Source of the DNA: Reddybacter sp041277045
GTDB taxonomy: Bacteria > Pseudomonadota > Gammaproteobacteria > Pseudomonadales > Porticoccaceae
Assembly (NCBI GenBank): GCA_041277045.1
Contig: JBGFSY010000001.1
Span: 124,001 to 188,000, forward strand
Length of the DNA stretch: 64,000 bases
Direction of reading: 5' to 3'
A program made the translations under genes and the position numbers. Of this stretch, positions 9,093 through 17,841 are shown one piece after another. The notes below the pieces were generated by a model, which did not search any database, was not told where the DNA came from, and saw only the letters and a list, made by a program, of their open reading frames with translations. Each line of letters opens with the position of its first letter. Position 1 is the first letter of the stretch.

Positions 9093-11033
9093 TTAGAGCT
9101 TTTTTGCCTGTATACAGGCATCAAGAGCGCTTATATCCTCCAGGCTACTGGTATCACTGGCAGTCTTGCCCTGTTCGACAATCTCAATCAGCAGTCGTCG
9201 CACGGTTTTGCCGGTGCGGGTTTTGGGTAGTGCCTGGGTGACATAAACGGCCTCTAAACGCGCGATACCACCGATGCCCTCCTGTACCCGCTGCTTCAAT
9301 TCTGCGGCAACTGCGGCCGCATCTGTGCCGGCGGCAAGACAAACAAAGGTCACTGGCACCAGACCTTTCAGCTCGTCGCTAACCCCCATAACAGCAGCTT
9401 CAATCACAGCCGGATGGGCCGTAACCGCCGTTTCAATTTCCACGGTGCTTAAGCGATGCCCGGCAACATTAATAACATCGTCGGAGCGACCGAGTACCCA
9501 GATGTGACCATCTTCATCGCGCATGCCTTCGTCAGAGCACCAATAAGCACCTTGAAGCTGGGAAAAGTATGACTCTTTATAGCGCTCGTGGTCATTCCAA
9601 ATACTGCGGGCCATTGAGGGCAGGGGCTCGCTTATCACCAGATGCCCGCGCTGGCCATCGGCCACGTCATTGCCCTCATCATCGACAATGCGCCCCCGGT
9701 AGCCCGGCACTGGCGTACCGCATGAACCGGCCTTGGTGTCATCGACACCCCAAATAGGATAGATCCAGGTAGAGCCGGTTTCTGTCTGTCCATAGGCGTT
9801 AATAACGGGTACACCGCTGCCGAGTTTTTCTCGCGCCCAGTTATAGCTCGTGGCATCCAATGGCTCACCCTGGACGCTCATGACGTCGAGATCTGGCAGG
9901 GGGTATTGTGCGGCCAGTTCATCACCATAGCCTCGCAGCATGCGAATGACCGTTGGCGCGGTAATAATTTTTTGTATCTGGTATTTTTTTGCGATCTGAT
10001 AAAAGCGCTGATTATCGGGGTAATCGAGAGAGCCTTCGAAGCAAACCTGGGTGGCGCCCGTCGCAAGGCCGCCCAACAATGACTGTATCGGGAAGGTCAG
10101 CCAGCCAACATCGGTGGCACACCAGCAGACCTGCCCGGGATTCGAGCCCAGTTGCCAATACGCATTGGCCCAGGCCCCCATCATAAATCCGGCCGTGCTG
10201 TGAACCACGCCTTTGGGCTTTGAGGTGGTGCCACTGGTGAAAACCAGACACGAAGGGGCATTGGCTTCTACCGGCTCGCAAGGGCAATCACTCGATTGAC
10301 TGTCGAGCAGACTGCGGTAATCCTGTTCATTGCCCTCCAGTGCAGGCTGAGTCCCCGAGCGGTCGATAACCAGGGTGTGTTCAACACTCGGGCATTGTGC
10401 CTGAGCCTCCCGCCAGGTTTGTAACAGGGCGACATCGCGCCCACGGCGGTAGCTCTTATCGGCAGTAACGATCAATTTAGGTTGGGCGGTTTCCAAACGC
10501 GAAACAATCGCCTCGGCGGGAAAGCCGGAAAAGAGAATCGTGTAAATAGCACCGATACGACTACAGGCATGGGTCACCACATAGGCTTCGGGCAAGTTCT
10601 GCATATACAGGGCAACCACATCACCCTTCTTAATGCCCAGGGATTTAAAGGCATTGGCGCAGCGTGAGACCTCATCTTTGAGTTCGCTGAAGGTCAGCGT
10701 TCGGGAGTCACCCACCGGCTCCCCCTCCCAGATAACCGCGGGGGTATCGGCCAGCTCTGGGTTTTCTGCGTGCCGGTCAATGCAGTTGTCGGCAATATTC
10801 AAATAGCCACCGGAGAAAAACTCAAAATCCGGAAAACCACCCTCTCGCACACTTTGCCACGGTGTCATCCAGCGAAATTGTTTAGCGGCCCACTCCCAGT
10901 AGGCATCGGTGGATTGCCCATCGAGTTCACGCGCCTGCCGGGCAATCTCTTGCCGCTGGGGGTCTTGCCACTTTTCGGGTAACAGGTCTAGCTCAGTGCT
11001 GGCTAATTTTTCAAGTGGGTTTTGCTCACTCAT
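9093..11033 (-). CDS. Acetyl-/propionyl-CoA synthetase-like acyl-CoA ligase
   Basis: The 646 residues match the long Acs type, with an N-terminal ACAS domain (YWEWAAKQFRWMTPW at about 43-57). The phosphate loop is VFTSGTTSKPKGVVHSTAG. The A5 motif is INAYGQTETGSTW, the hinge VLGRSDDVINVAGHRLSTVEIE, and the catalytic Lys lies in LPKTRTGKTVRRLL, a known target of Pat/CobB acetylation control. The phosphate loop has SKPKG where acetyl-CoA synthetases usually have GKPKG, so propionate or another short acid is possible. GAGG precedes the ATG. A hairpin terminator separates it from the upstream SDR gene, so it has its own promoter. Confidence 0.87.
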   Translation of the reverse strand: MSEQNPLEKLASTELDLLPEKWQDPQRQEIARQARELDGQSTDAYWEWAAKQFRWMTPWQSVREGGFPDFEFFSGGYLNIADNCIDRHAENPELADTPAVIWEGEPVGDSRTLTFSELKDEVSRCANAFKSLGIKKGDVVALYMQNLPEAYVVTHACSRIGAIYTILFSGFPAEAIVSRLETAQPKLIVTADKSYRRGRDVALLQTWREAQAQCPSVEHTLVIDRSGTQPALEGNEQDYRSLLDSQSSDCPCEPVEANAPSCLVFTSGTTSKPKGVVHSTAGFMMGAWANAYWQLGSNPGQVCWCATDVGWLTFPIQSLLGGLATGATQVCFEGSLDYPDNQRFYQIAKKYQIQKIITAPTVIRMLRGYGDELAAQYPLPDLDVMSVQGEPLDATSYNWAREKLGSGVPVINAYGQTETGSTWIYPIWGVDDTKAGSCGTPVPGYRGRIVDDEGNDVADGQRGHLVISEPLPSMARSIWNDHERYKESYFSQLQGAYWCSDEGMRDEDGHIWVLGRSDDVINVAGHRLSTVEIETAVTAHPAVIEAAVMGVSDELKGLVPVTFVCLAAGTDAAAVAAELKQRVQEGIGGIARLEAVYVTQALPKTRTGKTVRRLLIEIVEQGKTASDTSSLEDISALDACIQAKKL

Positions 11034-11075
11034 TGCGGGCCTCTTAATAAATATGCTGCTGATAACAAGGACAAG

Positions 11076-11116
11076 AAAAACGCCGACCTACAGTAACGAC
11101 TGCTCATCGGCGTTTA
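11076..11116 (-). terminator. Rho-independent terminator after the SDR gene
   Basis: On the minus strand AACGCCGA and TCGGCGTT form an 8-pair stem with a loop of about 19 bases, followed by a TTTTTC tract. It sits directly after the SDR stop codon and would end the CoA-transferase/SDR unit. The long loop makes it less certain. Confidence 0.6.
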
Positions 11117-11127
11117 TTATAGCGGGC

Positions 11128-11958
11128 TTATTCGCCCGGTCGATAAACTTTGATGGGGTGATATTCCTTCTGAAAACCCGGTTGATCTTCCCACTTCAAA
11201 CCGCCAATTAGACCCCCATCGACCACCATGGCCTGACCGGTGACAAAGGTCGAGCGATCACCCGCCAACCAGCAAGCCATTTGCGCTATATCGTCGGGAA
11301 TCCCGGCGCGGGGAATAGCCTGGGTTTTACCAAAGGCGGGCAGCGCTTTTTCGATCAGCTCATCGGAGCGACCCACGGTATTGGCCGCCAGTGGTGTGGC
11401 GATAAAGCCCGGGCAAATAGCGTTGACGCGAATGTGGTGCTCGCCCAACTCCATGGCAACGGATTTAGTCATGTGAATGACTGCCGCCTTGGCACCGGCG
11501 TAGGCGTGAGGGCTGTAGCCAGACGCTAAACCGGCAATGCTGCCGGTATTAATAATACTGCCGCCGCCCTGTTTTTTCATGATGGGGGCCGCGTGCTTCA
11601 TGCCCAAAAATACGCCACGCACCAGCACGTCGTAGGTCATGTCGAACTCATCGGCGGGGGTATCTTCCACCGGGCCAATAACGCCGCCAAAACCGGCGTT
11701 GTTAAAGATGATGTCGAGACGGCCCCACTGGCTGACGGCCAGATCAATCGCCGCTTTCACTTCCGCTTCCTGGCGCACTTCAACCTTGGCAAATACGGCG
11801 GCATCGCCCAATTCAGCCGCCAGCGCTTCGCCGCGCTCAACCTGCATGTCGGCGATCACCACACGGGCGCCCTCTTCAATAAATAGACGCACGGCGCGCT
11901 CGCCAATGCCACTGGCACCACCGGTAATTACTGCTACTTTGCCATCGAGTTCGGCCAT
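11128..11958 (-). CDS. Short-chain dehydrogenase/reductase (classical SDR)
   Basis: The 276-residue protein has the NAD(P) motif TGGASGIG at 12-19 and Asp37 (VIADMQ), which favours NAD(H). NNAG lies at about 86-89, and the catalytic Ser140, Tyr153 and Lys157 (YAGAK) are present. GFIATPLAA and FVTGQAMVVDGG complete the fold. It would oxidise a hydroxy group or reduce a ketone, possibly a 3-hydroxyacyl-CoA or steroid alcohol given its neighbours. A clear ribosome site (CTGGAG) lies 8 bases before the ATG. It is downstream of the CoA-transferase by 58 bases and probably in one operon with it. Confidence 0.92.
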   Translation of the reverse strand: MAELDGKVAVITGGASGIGERAVRLFIEEGARVVIADMQVERGEALAAELGDAAVFAKVEVRQEAEVKAAIDLAVSQWGRLDIIFNNAGFGGVIGPVEDTPADEFDMTYDVLVRGVFLGMKHAAPIMKKQGGGSIINTGSIAGLASGYSPHAYAGAKAAVIHMTKSVAMELGEHHIRVNAICPGFIATPLAANTVGRSDELIEKALPAFGKTQAIPRAGIPDDIAQMACWLAGDRSTFVTGQAMVVDGGLIGGLKWEDQPGFQKEYHPIKVYRPGE

Positions 11959-12016
11959 GATTTTTCTCCAGTTATTACTACGTTAAGGTTAATTAATGAG
12001 CTGCGTGAAAGTGGGC

Positions 12017-13198
12017 TTATACCACCCGCTTACTGCGTAAATCGGCTATTTCTTCTGCACTGTAATTGAGTGACTTTAATAAACTGTCGGTGTGCTCGCC
12101 CAGTGCCGGCGGCGGGGTTTTAATGCCACCGGGGGTACGCGACAACGATATTGGCGTATCCAAAACCGGTACCGGCTTATCGATGCCGGGGATTTTTACG
12201 TCTTTTAACAAGCCGCCACCTTTCACTTGCGGGTGGTCGAGTACTTGCTGGGGTGAGAGTACTTCGCCACCGGGAATACCCGCTGCTTCAAGTTGCTCGA
12301 GCACCTCTTGCGCCGTGCGCTCGGCACACCAGCGGCCCATGCGCTCGCTAATAACAGCACCGTTGGCCCCGCGAGAATTATCATCGGCAAAGCGTGGGTC
12401 TTCCAGCCATTCGGGCTCACCCATTAAATCAACCCAGCGTTGAAACAGCGGGTTGCCAATGCTTTGCACCATCACCCAGTTATCTTTGGTTTGAAAGGTA
12501 TCAGCGGGGGCGCCCGTGGGCGCACGACTGCCAGTCGCCACACGATTCAGCCCGAGTACTGCCTGTTCTATCACTACGGGGTTGGTAATGGTCATCGCCG
12601 TGTTGAGCAAAGCACCCTCGACAATTTGGCCAACACCGCTGGTCTTGCGCTCGTAAAGTGCCAACACGGTACCGAGGGCGCAGAGCATGCCGGTGCTGTA
12701 ATCAACATAGGGGCCGAAGTTTTTCGTCGGCTCACCCTCGTTACCGGTCAAGTACATATTGCCCGACATCGCCTGGGCGACACCGTCAAAACCGAGCTTC
12801 TCAGCAAACGGCCCCTTCGAACCAAAGGCCGAGCAGGTGGTGAGAATAATATCGGGCTTAATCGCTTTCAGACTGTCGTAGTCGAGGCCCATCGCGGACA
12901 GTGCGTGGTAGGGCATATTGACCACCACTACGTCGGCAGTCTCGATTAAACGGCGCGTCACCTCTTTGCCGTCGGGTTTGGTGGGGTTCAGGGTCAAGCC
13001 CAGCTTATTGCGGTTATTGTGAATATAGTGGGCGCCGTATTCCTCGGTCAGCGGTGCGACATAGCGGTCTTCACTGCCGTCAATTTTTTCAATGCGAATT
13101 ACCTCGGCACCGAAATCAGCTAGCAGAGATGCGCAGTGCGGCCCAGCCACGTAGCGCCCAAAATCGAGCACGCGAATGCCCTCTAGTACTCCCGACAT
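12017..13198 (-). CDS. CaiB/BaiF family (class III) CoA-transferase
   Basis: The 393 residues begin with the family pattern LEGIRVLDFGRYVAGPHCASLLADFGAEVI. They contain the catalytic Asp at about 166 (FGPYVDYSTG), which forms the mixed anhydride, and end with the ALGEHTDSLLKSL signature. The enzyme would move CoA between carboxylic acids, as in carnitine, bile-acid or steroid catabolism. GGGGAAGG lies before the ATG. It leads a two-gene unit with the SDR. Remnants of another SDR lie upstream and of another CaiB-type gene at about 37 kb, so this pair may once have had paralogues. Confidence 0.9.
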   Translation of the reverse strand: MSGVLEGIRVLDFGRYVAGPHCASLLADFGAEVIRIEKIDGSEDRYVAPLTEEYGAHYIHNNRNKLGLTLNPTKPDGKEVTRRLIETADVVVVNMPYHALSAMGLDYDSLKAIKPDIILTTCSAFGSKGPFAEKLGFDGVAQAMSGNMYLTGNEGEPTKNFGPYVDYSTGMLCALGTVLALYERKTSGVGQIVEGALLNTAMTITNPVVIEQAVLGLNRVATGSRAPTGAPADTFQTKDNWVMVQSIGNPLFQRWVDLMGEPEWLEDPRFADDNSRGANGAVISERMGRWCAERTAQEVLEQLEAAGIPGGEVLSPQQVLDHPQVKGGGLLKDVKIPGIDKPVPVLDTPISLSRTPGGIKTPPPALGEHTDSLLKSLNYSAEEIADLRSKRVV

Positions 13199-13319
13199 AT
13201 TCCTTCCCCTAATTTTTTGAGTTCATAGGCTTGGCGAACCAGCCCTGTCAATAATTACCGTACGCATCATAAACCCGAGCCGATAACAGAGCCATAGCGG
13301 GAGCAACATTAGCCGGGCT

Positions 13320-13351
13320 AAAAAAAGGTGCCGAAACAATCGACACCTTTT
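13320..13351 (-). terminator. Rho-independent terminator after the SDR remnant
   Basis: On the minus strand the arms AAAAGGTGTCG and CGGCACCTTTT pair over 11 bases with one G-U pair and a 7-base loop, followed by a run of T. It lies just downstream of the decayed SDR and so seems to be that gene's original terminator. The A-run on the other side could also let it work for plus-strand transcripts. Confidence 0.75.
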
Positions 13352-13374
13352 ACTACCATCAATGAGTGCTCGCT

Positions 13375-13532
13375 TTATCTTTGCATTATGCTGAAGGGGT
13401 TAAGTTTCGACATACCACCATCAACCAACGTCGTCGTGCCGTTGCGCCACCATCGATAAAACGCCGGGAGGTTTCCAAAGCAATACCCGAAGCTGCACCC
13501 GTGACCATCACAACCCAAGAATCAAAGCCTAT
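13375..13532 (-). pseudogene. Remnant of a short-chain dehydrogenase, internally deleted
   Basis: Read on the minus strand, an SDR N-terminus (VVMVTGAASGIALETSRRF, then IDGGA) is followed at once, in another frame, by an SDR C-terminus (TTLVDGGMSKLNPFSIMQR, stop at 13375). About 200 central residues, including the catalytic Ser/Tyr/Lys, are gone. A strong ribosome site (AGGGGGA, 13537-13543) remains four bases before an ATA codon at 13530-13532, which suggests that the original ATG mutated to ATA. The old terminator also remains just downstream. This fills most of the gap between the CoA-transferase and the next gene; the rest of the gap shows nothing. Confidence 0.75.
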
Positions 13533-13688
13533 AAATTCCCCCTGCAATAATTTTTATTAAAGTTATAGTAATAATTCTATCCCGGTTACGACAAGGCAAG
13601 TTGATCGTTTTAATTAAAGATTGCGGGTAGGCATTTTTTACTCAGGGCGCCATTGATGCCGGGGCATGGCCGCTAATATCTCGTCAAT

Positions 13689-14018
13689 TTACACAGCATT
13701 AAGCTCGTTTTTTTCCAGTAAACCCTGCGTAATAAATTGAAAATAATCGACATAAACAGCATCGTTTAGCAGGTCAATAATATCCTCCGCCAGCGTGTCG
13801 AGAATGTCTTTATGCTTGTACGACGTATCCAGTCTTTGGGGCCTAGGCAAGCTGATCCACAAGCGTTCAAGACGGAGAAGGTCAGACAGTGCATCGTGAT
13901 AATCCTGACCACCGGCCATATCGCGATAGGATATTTTCTGATATATCGCCTGCGCCATCGGTCCTGCCAAGCGGATGCGCGTGGTAACCACGGGTTTCGC
14001 GCATCTGAACGAATACAC
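13689..14018 (-). CDS. Hypothetical protein, possibly truncated
   Basis: This reading frame has 109 residues; an internal Met at 13958 would give 89. I do not recognise it. The segment RLAGPMAQAIYQK, followed by GGQDYHDALSDLLRLE and an acidic amphipathic C-terminus, loosely recalls the region after the active site in M41-like zinc peptidases (LAG..AE...D...A). No HExxH is present, so it could be the tail of a 5'-truncated gene. Upstream is the start region of the divergent hotdog-like gene. No ribosome site is clear for either start. Confidence 0.45.
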   Translation of the reverse strand: MYSFRCAKPVVTTRIRLAGPMAQAIYQKISYRDMAGGQDYHDALSDLLRLERLWISLPRPQRLDTSYKHKDILDTLAEDIIDLLNDAVYVDYFQFITQGLLEKNELNAV

Positions 14019-14133
14019 TTAAGTAATGACGCCCTGTTACTTTTAATCCAGAGATTATGACAAAGCGTTTATCTTTGCCATCTTCACCTTTAAAATTGCT
14101 AGTCAACTTTATAACAACAACCGAGAGCAGCAA

Positions 14134-14925
14134 ATGCCCCACGCCACCAAGACCCAAGAGTTCATCTCCATCGACAGTATCTACAACGGCCCCATTAATT
14201 GTGGCAATGGCGGCTATATCAGTGGCTTGCTAGCAGGTTTTATTGAAGGTGATGCTGAAATCCGTATCAATGCTGCCTTCCCGGTGGAGACCCCGCTGCA
14301 GGTAAAAAGTACTGACGAGGGCATCGGCGTTTATCTCGATGATAAGCTATTGGGCAGCGCCCGCAGCATTGAGCTTGAACTGAACATTCCCACACCGCCC
14401 GACTTGGCCGACGCTACTGCAGCCAGTCAGCGCTTTGACTTTATTCACTACTCCGACCCGAAAGGTTGCTATGTATGCAGCCCGCTTCGCACCGCCGATA
14501 AGGGTCTACGGGTTTTTTGTGGCGCTTTAAATGAAGTTATAGAGCCAGGCTCCAACATTGACTGGCGCACACAAACTGAGAAAAATATTGTCGCCGCCAT
14601 GTGGCGACCCGCAGACAATCTCTGTAATAACGCGGGCAACATCGATAATATTTATGTTTGGTCAGCCCTCGATTGCCCGGGTGCCTACGCTATTAATGCC
14701 GTCGAAGCCGATGCCGGCCTGCAACTACTCGGCACCTGTCGTGGCAGCATTAAAAAGCCGCTGAGCCCGAATGAAGACTACATTGTTAGCAGCTGGAAAA
14801 CATCACCCAACAGTGGCCGCAAGCGCTTCATGGGAGTTGCCATTCACAATAGCGCAGGGAAATTAATGGCTTATGCAGAACAAATTTGGTTTGATGTTGG
14901 CAGTTCCCTGCCAGCATCAAAATAG
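14134..14925 (+). CDS. Hotdog-fold thioesterase-like protein
   Basis: The 263 residues show the pattern of a double-hotdog family that I know mostly from actinobacteria and proteobacteria as uncharacterised. The elements are NGPINCGNGGYISGLLAG near the N-terminus, a central CYVCSPLRTADKGLRVFCG (CxxC, then DGLR-like), VAAMWRP, WSALDCPGAYA, LLGTCRGSI, and a GRKRFMGVAIHNSAGKLMAYAEQIWFDVG ending. The two halves each resemble a hotdog beta-sheet. By fold it may cleave or bind an acyl-CoA, in keeping with the lipid-degradation genes nearby, but catalysis is unproven. The ATG at 14134 has no strong ribosome site. Confidence 0.6.
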   Translation: MPHATKTQEFISIDSIYNGPINCGNGGYISGLLAGFIEGDAEIRINAAFPVETPLQVKSTDEGIGVYLDDKLLGSARSIELELNIPTPPDLADATAASQRFDFIHYSDPKGCYVCSPLRTADKGLRVFCGALNEVIEPGSNIDWRTQTEKNIVAAMWRPADNLCNNAGNIDNIYVWSALDCPGAYAINAVEADAGLQLLGTCRGSIKKPLSPNEDYIVSSWKTSPNSGRKRFMGVAIHNSAGKLMAYAEQIWFDVGSSLPASK

Positions 14926-14954
14926 AACAGCATTTAAACGAGAGGCCTTATGCC

Positions 14955-14992
14955 ATGTACATTAGTCGATGTACATCAGTCGGTGTACATCG
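14955..14992. repeat. Tandem 14-base repeat (2.7 copies) across a stop codon
   Basis: ATGTACAT(T/C)AGTCG occurs at 14955-14968 and 14969-14982, with a partial third copy from 14983. Each unit holds the palindrome TGTACA. The array covers the last codons and the TGA of the small membrane protein gene, so a change in copy number would alter the tail of that gene. Confidence 0.8.
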
Positions 14993-15359
14993 CCCTTCCT
15001 TCTGACAGGTTCATCCAACCTTTGATGATGCGATAAATAACCCAGATGGCATCGGCCAAAAGCACAAGATAACCAACGAGAACAAAGACCAGCACAAAGC
15101 CAATAATCGACCACAGCACGCTAAACCAAAAAGTACGTATTTGCCAAAGAAAGTGAGATTCAAGCCAGGTGCCTTCAACCTCCGATTGCTTAATGTAATT
15201 AACGATAATCGCCGCTACAAATGAAAGGCCAATAAAAAAAGAAGCCGCCTGTAACGCATAAATCACCGTCGTAATTGTTTTTAGTGACAGCTCTTCTTGC
15301 ACCTCTACTCCACTTACTACCCTGGCTTTTTCATCCATATTTTTATTCATTAATCGCAC
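14976..15359 (-). CDS. Small membrane protein, DUF4870-like
   Basis: The 127 residues include two long hydrophobic segments (about 34-52 and 84-108). The linker HFLWQIRTFWFSVLW between them and the ending VIYRIIKGWMNLSEGRAMY are typical of small inner-membrane proteins grouped around DUF4870. No catalytic residues are visible and the function is unknown. A nearby second Met (residue 4) is an equally good start. Its last codons lie within a 14-base tandem repeat. It converges on the hotdog-like gene. Confidence 0.6.
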   Translation of the reverse strand: MRLMNKNMDEKARVVSGVEVQEELSLKTITTVIYALQAASFFIGLSFVAAIIVNYIKQSEVEGTWLESHFLWQIRTFWFSVLWSIIGFVLVFVLVGYLVLLADAIWVIYRIIKGWMNLSEGRAMYTD

Positions 15360-15419
15360 CTTTTATATTTGAGCCACAGCACACCTTATCTTCAATAATA
15401 GGGTGGGTTTAGTTGCTCA

Positions 15420-15589
15420 TTAACTACGCGCACACCATGCCAGCAAGCGGGCGATAATAATACGTTGTACTTCGGAGGTGCCCTCAACGATTTGCATAAT
15501 TTTACTGGCGCGGAAAATATTCGCCACAGGGTAGTCTTCCATCACCCCATTACCACCGAGTATTTCCAAGGCGTAAAGTTTTTCGCCCC
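15420..15589 (-). pseudogene. Decayed 3' end of an acyl-CoA dehydrogenase paralogue
   Basis: The last 49 or so codons match the end of the intact acyl-CoA dehydrogenase at 17842-18996: LGGNGVMEDYPVA(N/S)IFRAS, then KIMQIVEGTSEVQRIII and the final ARS. About seven residues differ, and the bases differ at many third positions. Upstream of that a stretch of about 30 bases is missing, and similarity resumes for about 20 bases (15568-15589) before ending beside the ankyrin-repeat gene. The divergence and internal deletion show an old paralogue rather than a recent copy. Confidence 0.85.
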
Positions 15590-15598
15590 TATTTTTTA

Positions 15599-17611
15599 TT
15601 ATGTTTCGTACACTTTTTTCAACAGTTTTGATATACCTTCGAACCCCAAGCTTAATGCAAATTCATGCAAGTGCATGCCGCCTTCAAGGCTAAGTTGGTA
15701 ATCAGCTTTGTGCTTGATTAATAGCCTGACTACCTCAATATCACCAAGATATATAGCATAAATTATAGGCCTGTAATACATACTAACCGTTTGCTGATTA
15801 ATGTCTGCACCAAAAGCAAGTAAACGCTCAATAGCGCTATGATCCTTGTTCTTTATGCTTTGCAATAGAGCTGTCATTCCTTCGTAATTCACATAATTAA
15901 TATCATGACCTCGGGTCATTAACTCCGGGATAATAACTGCCGTTGTTTCATGCCTTGCCAAATAATAAAATAACTCATCATCACCCGTAGCCGCAGATTC
16001 AGCTTGATTAAAAGTGGATTTAATCAACTTATTGTCACTGCCTGATTTAAGCTGTTGCCATTTGCTATAGTAAGCCATAGCAAGAGCAGGGCTATCCTTC
16101 TTACAACCTGCTTTTTTCGAACGTAGATAGCTACTTATGGCCCCCTCTGCATCCTGCATATGATAGACCCTAAGCATAGCCTGTTTTTGCAGCTCGCAAC
16201 GATGGTAGTAAAATTGTTCTGCTGATCGCCCATATAGATCATCAGCCAGCTGATACTGCCCATCTTTAATCAACATGCGCAATAAACCACTATTACGAAA
16301 CACCCACTTTTTCGGCCTGTTATTTCGATCTGATGTTAAAGGGGCATTGACAACGTGCAAGTAGTGCTTAATGGCCTTACTATCTTTACCTTGTTTCTCA
16401 AAATTCTGCCCCCAGTTCGTGTCAAGCCATAAATTACTCGTACCCAGTTCGTCTGCTTTTTTATACTCCACCTCTGCTTCCTCATAGCGACCTTGGTGCG
16501 TGTAGACATAGCCCAGCAAAACCCTAACATCAGCCATGCTAGGATCAATATCCTTAGCAATAAGAATCGCTCGTTCAGCATCGCGCAAGCCTACTGGCCA
16601 GTTAGATTTCATATGAAATCTGGCAATTTCTAGATAAGCCTTGGTGAAGCTCGGATTAAGCCCGATAAGCTCATCAAGCAGTGACTTTGCTATCAACCTA
16701 TTGGCTTTATTGCCAGTATCCAATAAAGAATAAGCCTCCTCATAAAGAGCTCTAGATTTGTCTTCAAGGCCTTGTTGCTTAAGGGAAAGTAAGGCTAGAA
16801 ATTCATCCATGGGCAAGTCTTTATTCTTAAGAGAATGGAATCCATTTTCAGAAAGAATCAACCCTTTTAAGTTGGCAGTATTAGAGCCAATAAAAACATC
16901 ACGGTTAGAAGTAGGCCTGTTTGTCTTCACAAGATGAATTGACGGCACAGAATCAACCGTACTAGCAACGACATACAACAAACCTTTAATAGTTTCTGGA
17001 GATAGACTCTCACTTATCCTTATATCATTTGTAGCATGTTTCCATGAAGGCCTAAATGTATTTATTTTTGAGATAGTGTAGCCATGCTGCAGCAGGGCTT
17101 TGATGATTGCATCCGCACTATTTAAATACTTATTAATATAAATTGATTTAACTTCATCAAGTGGGACAAAGATATTTCTCTGACCTGAAGTAAGCTTATA
17201 CCGGTATTCAGGCCCAGGCCAAAATATCGGCAACTCATAATTTCTCTCATAATAAGGAGAATCACCTCCTTGATATGCCGCCACCCTGAGGTGAGAAGTT
17301 TCGAAGGACTCGCCCTTTTTTTTATCGCGACTGACATAGACAATAGTTTTGCTATACCCTGAGGACAACATTTTTGGCATATAAGCACTACTGACACTGG
17401 GAATTTCAACACTTAAAAAAGTACCGCTAATATCTTCAGCGTTATAGAAATCCACCTCTAGCTTTGCTTCGAAATAATCAACACTCAGGAGCGTAATACT
17501 TTTCACTCCGACTCTATTTACCGCGGTAGTTTGAGAGAACGATGGTGCAGCAAAGAAGAAAAACACAATAGTCAGAAATACTATGAATTGCGGCTTGAAT
17601 TCCAATTTCAT
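15599..17611 (-). CDS. Secreted TPR and ankyrin-repeat protein
   Basis: The 670-residue protein starts with a signal peptide (MKLEFKPQFIVFLTIVFFFF, then AAPSFSQ). An N-terminal domain to about 260 is of unknown type. TPR-like helices follow from about 290 to 500; ADVRVLLGYVYTHQGRYEEA is a clear TPR. Ankyrin repeats lie at about 565-665, with YEGMTALLQSIKNKDHSAIE, RLLAFGADIN and VVRLLIKHKADYQL. Both repeat types bind proteins, so a periplasmic or exported scaffold is likely; the partner is unknown. Codon use is clearly A+T-richer than in the neighbours. The gene ends against a decayed dehydrogenase fragment and starts about 230 bases from the intact dehydrogenase, which suggests acquisition by transfer. 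Confidence 0.8.
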   Translation of the reverse strand: MKLEFKPQFIVFLTIVFFFFAAPSFSQTTAVNRVGVKSITLLSVDYFEAKLEVDFYNAEDISGTFLSVEIPSVSSAYMPKMLSSGYSKTIVYVSRDKKKGESFETSHLRVAAYQGGDSPYYERNYELPIFWPGPEYRYKLTSGQRNIFVPLDEVKSIYINKYLNSADAIIKALLQHGYTISKINTFRPSWKHATNDIRISESLSPETIKGLLYVVASTVDSVPSIHLVKTNRPTSNRDVFIGSNTANLKGLILSENGFHSLKNKDLPMDEFLALLSLKQQGLEDKSRALYEEAYSLLDTGNKANRLIAKSLLDELIGLNPSFTKAYLEIARFHMKSNWPVGLRDAERAILIAKDIDPSMADVRVLLGYVYTHQGRYEEAEVEYKKADELGTSNLWLDTNWGQNFEKQGKDSKAIKHYLHVVNAPLTSDRNNRPKKWVFRNSGLLRMLIKDGQYQLADDLYGRSAEQFYYHRCELQKQAMLRVYHMQDAEGAISSYLRSKKAGCKKDSPALAMAYYSKWQQLKSGSDNKLIKSTFNQAESAATGDDELFYYLARHETTAVIIPELMTRGHDINYVNYEGMTALLQSIKNKDHSAIERLLAFGADINQQTVSMYYRPIIYAIYLGDIEVVRLLIKHKADYQLSLEGGMHLHEFALSLGFEGISKLLKKVYET

Positions 17612-17841
17612 AAAACAGTCCTTTAGATATCACCCTGGTAATATTAGTTTGCAATCTAGAAGACTAATACATACGCCGCCACGCGTGCCCATGCATAGCT
17701 CACAATTCCAAACAAAGGCTCATCTAATGCCGAATGAGCAACATAGGTCTTGTTGCAAAAGATCGTTGGCAGATCATTTTCATTCAACATATTTGGCTCT
17801 AATCCGATCCAACATTGGCCATTTTGTACGACACCCACTCA

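Noticed and set aside
13882..14157. Minus-strand 91-residue frame overlapping the hypothetical gene at 13689
   Set aside because: Runs over the start of the hotdog-like gene, with no ribosome site and no family-like pattern.
17656..17838. 60-residue minus-strand frame between the dehydrogenase and the ankyrin/TPR gene
   Set aside because: No ribosome site, no recognisable pattern, and it lies in the disturbed junction region; probably chance.
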